The position numbers and the translations under genes are program-made. This document shows, piece by piece, positions 1 to 5,120 of a DNA stretch of 6,372 bases. The stretch is from NCBI GenBank assembly GCA_025464045.1, contig JAODBQ010000212.1, positions 1 through 6,372 of the forward strand, in the 5' to 3' direction. Source of the DNA: Ilumatobacteraceae bacterium. GTDB lineage: Bacteria; Actinomycetota; Acidimicrobiia; Acidimicrobiales; Ilumatobacteraceae. The notes under the pieces are model-generated. The model was given only the letters and a program-made list of their open reading frames with translations, was not told where the DNA came from and ran no database searches. Numbering within the stretch: position 1 is the stretch's first letter; each line of letters begins with the position of its first letter.

Positions 1-532
1 GCTGGCCGCCGCGGCCGTGCGCGGCGGGCGAGTGCGTGTCCCGGGGCTGACCGCGACGTCCGCTCAGGGGGACGCCGGGTTCGCCGACCTGCTCGGCGCG
101 ATGGGTTGCCGGACGACCCGCGACGACACCGGCACCACGGTCGAGCGCGACGGTGAGCTGATCGGCATCGACGTCGACATGGCCGACCAGTCGGACCTCG
201 TCCCGACGCTCGCGGTCGTGGCCGCGGGGGCGACCACGCCGACGACGATCCTCGGGGTCGGGTTCATCCGCGGCAAGGAGAGCGATCGCATCGGTGATCT
301 GTGTGCCGAGCTGCGGCGCGCCGGCGTCGGCGCGACCGAGCTGGACGACGGGCTGCGCATCGATCCTGGGCCCGTCCACCCAGCGCGCCTCGGGACCCAC
401 CACGACCATCGTCTGGCGATGGCCTTCGCCGTGCTCGGCCTGGCCAACGAGGGGATCGAGGTCGAGGATCCGCTGGTCGTCTCCAAGAGTTGGCCCGGGT
501 TCTGGGCGATGCTCGACGGTCTACGCGGATGA
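1..532 (+). CDS. aroA: 3-phosphoshikimate 1-carboxyvinyltransferase (EPSP synthase), C-terminal part, 5' end outside window
   Basis: This enzyme transfers the enolpyruvyl group of PEP to shikimate-3-phosphate, the sixth step of the cytosolic shikimate pathway to chorismate. The frame is open from base 2 and ends at the TGA at 530-532. About 176 residues are visible, roughly the last 40% of a ~430-residue family member. Visible family signatures are the RVRVPGL strand near the window start, the aspartate of DLVPTLAV at 194-196 (aligning by eye with the catalytic Asp of E. coli AroA), the KESDR motif at 275-289 (Glu and Arg of the PEP site), the DHR motif at 404-412, and the C-terminal lysine in VSKSWPGF at 485-487. 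The stop overlaps the next start as ATGA, so it appears to be the upstream member of the operon that follows. No internal GTG or ATG is proposed as the start because homology continues through the window edge. Identification is firm; class and herbicide sensitivity cannot be judged from this part. Confidence 0.95.
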   Translation, partial: LAAAAVRGGRVRVPGLTATSAQGDAGFADLLGAMGCRTTRDDTGTTVERDGELIGIDVDMADQSDLVPTLAVVAAGATTPTTILGVGFIRGKESDRIGDLCAELRRAGVGATELDDGLRIDPGPVHPARLGTHHDHRLAMAFAVLGLANEGIEVEDPLVVSKSWPGFWAMLDGLRG

Positions 533-1200
533 CCACCGAGCTGCCGGTGCGACCGACCGTGGTGGCCTTCGACGTCGACGGCACGCTCACCCGGCGCGAC
601 TGCGTCGGACCGTTCCTGCTGCGCCTCGGTGGTCGGCGCGGGGTCGTGCTGGCCGTGCTGCAGCGGCCGGTCGCGACGGCGCGGGCGATCGTGCGCCGCG
701 ACCGCGACGCGTTCAAGGAGATCGTCGTCGGCGGTGTGTTCGTCGGGCGGTCGCCGGCCGCCGTCGCTGCGCTCGGCGTCGACTTCGCCGCCCAGGTGCT
801 CGCCACCGGCCTGCGCGCCGACTCGATCGGCCGGCTGCGCTGGCACCAGCGCAGTGGCCACACGGTGGTGCTGGTCTCGGCGTCGCTCGGCCCGTACCTG
901 CGGCCCCTCGGCGAGCTGCTCGGCGTCGATGGCGTGCTGTGCACGGATGTCGCCCACGACGGTGTGCGGTACGGCCGACGGCTCGACGGTCCGAACTGCC
1001 GGGGCGCCGAGAAGGCCCGCCGTCTGGCAGCGTGGCTCGCCGATCGGGAGCTCGCGCCCGCGGACCTGTGGGCGTACGGCGACAGTGCCGGGGACGCGGA
1101 GCTCCTGGCGATGGCGGCTCATCCGGTGTGGATCCACGACGCGCCCGCGCTCACCGCGACTCCCGCGGCGCGCCGGCCCGCCGAGAGCGCCACCGCATGA
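529..1200 (+). CDS. HAD-IB family phosphatase, candidate decaprenylphosphoryl-5-phosphoribose phosphatase
   Basis: This 223-residue protein has all four haloacid-dehalogenase motifs. Motif I is DVDGT, with nucleophile Asp15 and acid/base Asp17. Motif II is Ser117 in LVSASL. Motif III is Lys162 in GAEKARRL. Motif IV is Asp185 and Asp189 in YGDSAGDAE. The order and spacing fit subfamily IB (SerB-like), with a helical cap around residues 25-105. There is no signal peptide or clear membrane span, so it is probably cytosolic, perhaps membrane-associated. The ATG at 529 overlaps the aroA stop by 4 nt, and its TGA overlaps the UbiA start by 4 nt. Because it is coupled directly to the DPPR synthase, I infer that it removes the 5-phosphate of DPPR to give decaprenylphosphoryl-ribose. 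In mycobacteria that role is attributed to an unrelated PAP2-type protein. The alternative is a small-molecule phosphatase such as phosphoserine phosphatase. The HAD family is certain; the substrate is inferred from context. Confidence 0.88.
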   Translation: MTTELPVRPTVVAFDVDGTLTRRDCVGPFLLRLGGRRGVVLAVLQRPVATARAIVRRDRDAFKEIVVGGVFVGRSPAAVAALGVDFAAQVLATGLRADSIGRLRWHQRSGHTVVLVSASLGPYLRPLGELLGVDGVLCTDVAHDGVRYGRRLDGPNCRGAEKARRLAAWLADRELAPADLWAYGDSAGDAELLAMAAHPVWIHDAPALTATPAARRPAESATA

Positions 1201-2066
1201 TCCGCGCGATCGTCGAGGAGGCACGACCGAAGCAGTGGGCCAAGAACGTGCTGGTCTTCGCCGCCCCGGCCGCTGCGCACGTGATCCACCATGGCGACGA
1301 GGTGACCCGCTCGCTCCTCCTCTTCCTCGCGTTCTGCCTCGTCAGCAGCGGGACCTACTACTGGAACGACCTGCTGGACGTCGAGGTCGACCGTCTGCAC
1401 CCGACGAAGCGGCTGCGCCCGATCGCACGTCGAGCGATACCGACCGCGGCGGCACGGTTCATCGGCACCGCGTTGATCGTCGTCGGCCTGGGGTTGGCGA
1501 CGGCGGTGCGCTGGCAGGCAGGCGCCGTGGTCGCCGGGTACGTCCTGCTGACGCTGTCGTACAGCGTCGTCTGGAAGCACGTCGCGGTGATCGATCTCGT
1601 CGCCGTGGCCGGTGGGTTCGTGCTGCGCGCCATCGCGGGCGCGGTCGCGGCGGACGTGCCGATGAGCACCTGGTTCCTCCTGTGCACCTCGTTCGCGTCG
1701 CTGTTCATCGTCACCGGCAAGCGGTACGCCGAACTGCGCGAGCTCGGTGAGGACGCAGCACTGTCGCGCGCCACGCTCGAGGCCTACTCGCTGACGTTCC
1801 TGCGCAGCGTGCTCAACATCAGCGTCGGTGCCGCGCTCGTGACCTACTGCATCTGGGCGTTCGACACGACGCAGAGCACGCATTCGCCGTACCCGTTCTA
1901 CGAGCTGTCGATCGTGCCGATGCTCTGCGCGTTGCTGCGCTACACGCTGGTGATCGAACAGGGCCATGGTGCGGCGCCGGAGGACATCTTCGCCGCCGAC
2001 CGCACGCTGCAGGTGCTGGGCGTGCTGTGGGTGATGGTGTTCGGTCTCGGCGTCTACCTACGATGA
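1197..2066 (+). CDS. ubiA: decaprenyl-phosphate phosphoribosyltransferase (DPPR synthase), UbiA family
   Basis: This 289-residue integral membrane protein resembles mycobacterial Rv3806c, which transfers 5-phosphoribose from PRPP to decaprenyl phosphate at the inner face of the membrane. The N-terminal RPKQWAKNVLVFAAP is typical of that subgroup. The first Asp-rich motif is NDLLDVEVDR (residues 57-66), which would hold Mg and the pyrophosphate. The second polar region includes Asp133 in VIDLVAVAGGFVLR and the GKRYAE stretch (174-179). I count about nine hydrophobic segments, roughly at 17-30, 39-56, 86-102, 108-125, 129-151, 158-173, 205-222, 236-253 and 270-288. The start chosen is the ATG at 1197, inside the ATGA overlap with the HAD gene. 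The frame is open far upstream, but that stretch reads through the HAD gene out of frame and has no family similarity. There is a weak GAGAG at 1183-1187 as a possible ribosome site. It supplies the first committed DPA step, consistent with dprE1 and dprE2 downstream. Confidence 0.93.
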   Translation: MIRAIVEEARPKQWAKNVLVFAAPAAAHVIHHGDEVTRSLLLFLAFCLVSSGTYYWNDLLDVEVDRLHPTKRLRPIARRAIPTAAARFIGTALIVVGLGLATAVRWQAGAVVAGYVLLTLSYSVVWKHVAVIDLVAVAGGFVLRAIAGAVAADVPMSTWFLLCTSFASLFIVTGKRYAELRELGEDAALSRATLEAYSLTFLRSVLNISVGAALVTYCIWAFDTTQSTHSPYPFYELSIVPMLCALLRYTLVIEQGHGAAPEDIFAADRTLQVLGVLWVMVFGLGVYLR

Positions 2067-2072
2067 CGGCGG

Positions 2073-2855
2073 ATGGCAGATGACGGAGCTGGCGCGGTGC
2101 GGGCGAGAGCGACGCGACCGCTCGACGAGACGTTGGCGGTCGTCGCCGGCGTCGAAGGTTGGATGTCGCCCGACCAGGCAGCCGCGCTGCACGGCGCTGC
2201 CGCCGCCACCCGCGCCGGGCAGCAGATCGTGGAGATCGGCAGCTTCCGCGGACGCAGCACGATCGTGCTGGCGAGCGCCGCACCCGATGGCGTGGCGGTC
2301 GTCGCCATCGATCCCCACGCGGGCAACGATCGCGGGCCCCAGCAGCTCGACGGCTACGCGGCCGAGGCAGACGACGATCACGCGGCGTTCGTCGCCAACC
2401 TCGCCGCGGCCGGTGTCGGGGCGCGGGTCCGACACCTGCGCGAGACGAGCGATGCGGCGCTTGGCGCCGTCGACGGTGAGATCGCCGTGCTGTACATCGA
2501 CGGTGCCCATCGCTACGGAGCGGCTCGCGCCGACATCCGCGACTGGGGTCGGCGGGTGTCGCCGACCGGCACGATGCTGATCCACGACGCGTTCTCGTCC
2601 GTCGGGGTGACGGCGGCGATCGGTCGGGAGCTCGTCGCCGGGCGGCGGTTCCGCTACGTCGGCCGGGCGCGCTCGCTGGCGATCTACCGCGCCGACCTGG
2701 ACGGCTCGGCTCGGAGGCGTGCCGTCAACGCCGCCCGCCAGCTCGCGGTGCTGCCGTGGTTCGTCAAGAACCTCGCGTTGAAGGTGCTGCTGAGCGCGCG
2801 CCTCGGCGGCGCCCTGCGGCGGATCCTCGGCCGCGTGCCGGAGTGGCCCTACTGA
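2073..2855 (+). CDS. class I SAM-dependent methyltransferase (Methyltransf_24-like) with basic amphipathic C-terminal tail
   Basis: This 260-residue protein has a Rossmann methyltransferase core. Motif I is VEIGSFRGRST (residues 53-63), the SAM-binding loop. An acidic residue that would bind the SAM ribose is Asp80 in AIDPH. The later strands carry YIDGAHRY (141-148, with Asp143 and His146) and LIHDAF (169-174). This pattern fits small-molecule or sugar O-methyltransferases of the Methyltransf_24 type. After the core, residues 211-260 form an Arg/Lys-rich tail with a hydrophobic face (around LAVLPWFVKNLALKVLL, 224-240) that could lie on the membrane. It sits 6 nt after ubiA and overlaps dprE1 by 1 nt, so it belongs to the DPA operon, but no canonical DPA step needs a methyltransferase. 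I infer a lipid-linked sugar or arabinan-related substrate; this is unproven. The start is uncertain: the ATG at 2073 has only GGCGG directly before it, while a GTG at 2097 has GGAG (2085-2088) 8 nt upstream and would remove eight residues. Confidence 0.85.
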   Translation: MADDGAGAVRARATRPLDETLAVVAGVEGWMSPDQAAALHGAAAATRAGQQIVEIGSFRGRSTIVLASAAPDGVAVVAIDPHAGNDRGPQQLDGYAAEADDDHAAFVANLAAAGVGARVRHLRETSDAALGAVDGEIAVLYIDGAHRYGAARADIRDWGRRVSPTGTMLIHDAFSSVGVTAAIGRELVAGRRFRYVGRARSLAIYRADLDGSARRRAVNAARQLAVLPWFVKNLALKVLLSARLGGALRRILGRVPEWPY

Positions 2856-4237
2856 TGGCGGCCGTACGCGAACGGCTCCACGGTTGGGGGCGGACCGCGG
2901 CCACCGCCGCCGAGGTGCGCGAGCTGGCCGCGGCGGAGCTGCCCGAGGCGGTGCGCACCGCCGGTCCCCGTGGCGCGCTGGCCCGCGGCCTCGGACGCAG
3001 CTACGGCGATGCCGCGCAGAACAGCGGCGGGACGGTCCTGCGGTTGCACGGCCCGGTGGGCGATGCCGCAGCGGGCCCGGTCGACCCGGTCGCCGGGTGC
3101 GTCACCGTCGCCGCCGGCACGAGCCTCGGCGACCTGCTGGTGGCGATCGTGCCGCAGGGATGGTTCGTGCAGGTGCTGCCCGGGACGCGCCACGTCACCG
3201 TCGGCGGAGCGATCGCCAGCGACATCCACGGCAAGAACCACCACGTCGAAGGATCGATCGGCAACCACGTCCTGTCGATGCGGCTGCTCCTCGCCGACGG
3301 GTCGGTGGAGGACATCGCCCCCGATCGGCGACCGGAGCTGTTCTGGGCGACGATCGGCGGGATGGGTCTGACCGGTGTCGTGCTCGACGCGACGTTGCGC
3401 CTGCTGCCGATCGAGACGAGCCGGATGGCGGTCGACACCGATCGCCTGCCCGACCTCGACGCGGTGTTCGCGGCGATGACCGAAGGCGACGACCGCTACC
3501 GGTACAGCGTTGCCTGGATCGACCTGCTCGCCAAGGGCGCGCACCTCGGGCGCAGCGTGCTGACCCGCGGCGACCATGCCCGTCTCGAACAGCTCCCGCC
3601 GGGATCGGGCGACCCGCTCGCCTACCGCTCGCGCCAGCTCGTCGCGGTGCCACCGATCGTGCCCACGCCGGGGCTGCTCAACCACGCGACGATCGCCGCG
3701 TTCAACGAGCTGTGGTTCCGCAAGGCGCCGCGCCACCGCGAGGGCGAGCTCGTCGGCACCGGGACGTTCTTCTGCCCACTGGACCTCGTCGGGCACTGGA
3801 ACCGGCTCTACGGCCGCCAGGGCATGCTCCAGTACCAGTTCGTCGTGCCGTTCGGGCAGGAGGCGACGATGCGCCGGGTGATCGAGCGGCTCGTCGCCAG
3901 CGGCACCGCGAGCTTCCTCGCCGTGCTCAAGCGCTTCGGCGTCGCCAACCTCGCGCCGCTCAGCTTCCCGAGCCCCGGCTGGACCCTCGCCCTCGACATC
4001 CCCGCCGGCTCCCACGGGCTCGGTGAGATGCTGCACGAGCTCGATCAGGTCGTGCTCGATGCCGGCGGCCGGCACTACTTCGCCAAGGACGCGCACACCA
4101 CCCCCGCCGCCATCCGGCGCGGCTACCCGCGTCTCGACGAGTGGCGCGCGGTGCGCGACGGCGTCGATCCCGGTCGGGTGTGGCAGAGCGATCTCGCCCG
4201 CCGCCTGGACCTGCTCGAACGATCATCGGAGATGTGA
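2855..4237 (+). CDS. dprE1: decaprenylphosphoryl-beta-D-ribose 2'-oxidase, FAD-dependent
   Basis: DprE1 oxidises C2 of decaprenylphosphoryl-ribose to a keto intermediate, using FAD, at the membrane/periplasmic interface. At 460 residues it matches the ~461 of M. tuberculosis DprE1. The FAD domain shows ARGLGRSYGDAAQN (43-56), VTVAAGTSLGDLL (83-95), LPGTRHVTVGGAIASDIHGKNHH (108-130), with Lys127 in GKNHH and His125 preserved, and GNHVLSMRLLLADG (136-149). The substrate domain has LQYQFV (325-330), the lysine of LKRFG (Lys359), APLSFPSPGW (367-376) and the catalytic-site lysine of AKDAHTT (Lys411, equivalent to Lys418 in M. tuberculosis). Aligned by eye, the benzothiazinone-reactive Cys387 is Ala379 (codon GCC at 3989-3991), and the nearby Asn385 is Thr377. 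The start is the ATG in the TGATG junction with the methyltransferase, with GGAG at 2840-2843, 11 nt upstream. It overlaps dprE2 by 1 nt. Conserved C-terminal YPRLDEW and DLARRLDLL support an intact gene. Confidence 0.96.
   Translation: MAAVRERLHGWGRTAATAAEVRELAAAELPEAVRTAGPRGALARGLGRSYGDAAQNSGGTVLRLHGPVGDAAAGPVDPVAGCVTVAAGTSLGDLLVAIVPQGWFVQVLPGTRHVTVGGAIASDIHGKNHHVEGSIGNHVLSMRLLLADGSVEDIAPDRRPELFWATIGGMGLTGVVLDATLRLLPIETSRMAVDTDRLPDLDAVFAAMTEGDDRYRYSVAWIDLLAKGAHLGRSVLTRGDHARLEQLPPGSGDPLAYRSRQLVAVPPIVPTPGLLNHATIAAFNELWFRKAPRHREGELVGTGTFFCPLDLVGHWNRLYGRQGMLQYQFVVPFGQEATMRRVIERLVASGTASFLAVLKRFGVANLAPLSFPSPGWTLALDIPAGSHGLGEMLHELDQVVLDAGGRHYFAKDAHTTPAAIRRGYPRLDEWRAVRDGVDPGRVWQSDLARRLDLLERSSEM
4226..4233 (+). 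promoter_or_regulatory. Shine-Dalgarno site of dprE2 inside the end of dprE1
   Basis: A GGAG core at 4228-4231 lies 5 nt before the ATG at 4237, within the last dprE1 codons. It is one of the clearest ribosome sites in the operon. It supports translation restart at the TGATG junction and hence coupled expression of the two subunits that together perform the epimerisation. Confidence 0.5.
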
Positions 4238-4998
4238 TGGACAACGCCCTCGGCCAACCGCAGACGATCGTGCTGCTCGGCGGGACCAGCGACATCGGAC
4301 TGGCGATCGTGCGCGAGCTGCTCAGCCCCGCCACGCGCGCGATCGTGCTGGCCTGCCGGGACACGTCCAAGGGCGAACGCGCCGCCGGCGAGCTGCGCAG
4401 CGACTCGGTGGTCGTCGAGGTGGTGCCGTTCGACGCGGCCGACCCGTCCTCGCATGCCGCGCTCGTCGAGGGCATCGGCGGGCGATACGGCGACATCGAC
4501 GTGGTGATCCTCGCCGCCGGACTGCTCGGCAACGCCGATGTGACGACCGTCGACGTGGCGGCCGCGACCGAGCTGGCCACCGTCAACTTCACCGGCTCGG
4601 TGTCGGTGACCGTCGCCGCGGCGAACCTGCTGCGCGCCCAGGGCCACGGCGCGATCGTGATCCTCAGCAGCGTCGCGGGGGAGCGCGTGCGCGCCGCCAA
4701 CCCTGTGTACGGCGGCACGAAGGCCGGCCTCGACGGGTTCGCCCAGGGGCTCGGCGATCTCGTCGCCGCGGATGGCGTGCACGTACTGGTCGTGCGCCCG
4801 GGCTTCGTGCGCAGCGCGATGACCGCCGGACTGAAGCCGGCACCGTTGTCGACCACGCCCGAGCACGTCGCCCGGCTGACCGTGAAGGGCCTCCGCGCCG
4901 GGCGGCGCACGGTGTGGGCACCCGGCGCGCTGCGCTACGTCTTCTCCGCGCTCCGCCACGTCCCCGCCCCGATCTGGCGCCGCCTCCCCCTCGGCTGA
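4237..4998 (+). CDS. dprE2: decaprenylphosphoryl-2-keto-ribose reductase, short-chain dehydrogenase
   Basis: DprE2 reduces the keto product of DprE1 with NAD(P)H to decaprenylphosphoryl-arabinose, the arabinofuranose donor. At 253 residues it matches M. tuberculosis DprE2 (~254). The cofactor loop is GGTSDIG (15-21), where DprE2 proteins carry GxTSxIG rather than the common GxxxGIG. The conserved acidic residue of the FDAAD stretch (65-69) follows, then ILAAG (91-95) in the NNAG position. Catalytic residues are the serine of ILSSVAGERVR (Ser144/145), Tyr158 and Lys162 in YGGTKAGLDGF, and the VRPGFVRSAM loop (186-195) closes the site. SSVAGERVR and the YGxTKAGLDGF stretch are close to the mycobacterial protein, which makes DprE2 a better call than a generic SDR. 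The C-terminus (residues 229-253, RYVFSALRHVPAPIWRRLPLG) is basic and amphipathic, as in the family, and may contact the membrane. It is the last gene of the operon. Confidence 0.95.
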   Translation: MDNALGQPQTIVLLGGTSDIGLAIVRELLSPATRAIVLACRDTSKGERAAGELRSDSVVVEVVPFDAADPSSHAALVEGIGGRYGDIDVVILAAGLLGNADVTTVDVAAATELATVNFTGSVSVTVAAANLLRAQGHGAIVILSSVAGERVRAANPVYGGTKAGLDGFAQGLGDLVAADGVHVLVVRPGFVRSAMTAGLKPAPLSTTPEHVARLTVKGLRAGRRTVWAPGALRYVFSALRHVPAPIWRRLPLG

Positions 4999-5026
4999 AC
5001 CGGCCGCCGCGCGTGCACCCGACGCA

Positions 5027-5064
5027 AGCACCGGATGTGCTCACGAACGAGCAGGATCGGTGCT
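5027..5064. terminator. nested imperfect hairpin, possible bidirectional terminator
   Basis: AGCACCG at 5027-5033 pairs with CGGTGCT at 5058-5064. Inside, TGCTC at 5038-5042 pairs with GAGCA at 5049-5053 around a 6-nt loop (ACGAAC), with a symmetric 4x4 internal loop between the two stems. Alternative shorter hairpins share the same bases (AGCAC/GTGCT at 5027-5041, CGAGCA/TGCTCG at 5048-5066). No T-run follows on either strand, as is common in high-GC actinobacteria, so a terminator role rests on position between convergent genes rather than on a canonical signature. Confidence 0.35.
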
Positions 5065-5076
5065 CGCGCCGGACGA

Positions 5077-5110
5077 GGCGGCGGGAGTGGCGGCGGGAGT
5101 GGCGGCGCGG
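5077..5110. repeat. 12-bp tandem repeat, two exact copies and a partial third
   Basis: GGCGGCGGGAGT occurs at 5077-5088 and again at 5089-5100. The first seven bases of a third copy (GGCGGCG) follow at 5101. The repeat lies just past the dinB stop in noncoding DNA. It looks like a short slippage product and has no visible function. Confidence 0.75.
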
Positions 5111-5120
5111 GCGTGCATCG

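Larger units (their letters stand above)
4999..5120. other. convergent intergenic region between dprE2 and dinB
   Basis: 122 bp separate the two stop codons. I see no open frame with coding character of its own. The region holds a nested imperfect hairpin at 5027-5064 and a 12-bp tandem repeat at 5077-5110, described separately. Both neighbours end here, so transcription from both sides must stop within or near it. Confidence 0.8.

Noticed and set aside
294..1196. Possible N-terminal extension of the UbiA protein (HAD-UbiA fusion-like long frame)
   Set aside because: The upstream part reads the HAD gene in another frame and is Arg/Ala-rich nonsense. Family similarity begins exactly at the ATG at 1197, so the two genes overlap by 4 nt and are not fused.
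64..1224. 386-codon open frame on the minus strand opposite aroA and the HAD gene
   Set aside because: It is antisense to two well-supported genes, is rich in Arg/Pro/Ala/His with no recognisable domain, and reflects stop-poor GC-rich DNA.
2849..4096. 415-codon minus-strand open frame opposite dprE1
   Set aside because: It mirrors the codon structure of dprE1 and has no domain, no plausible ribosome site and no conserved motif.
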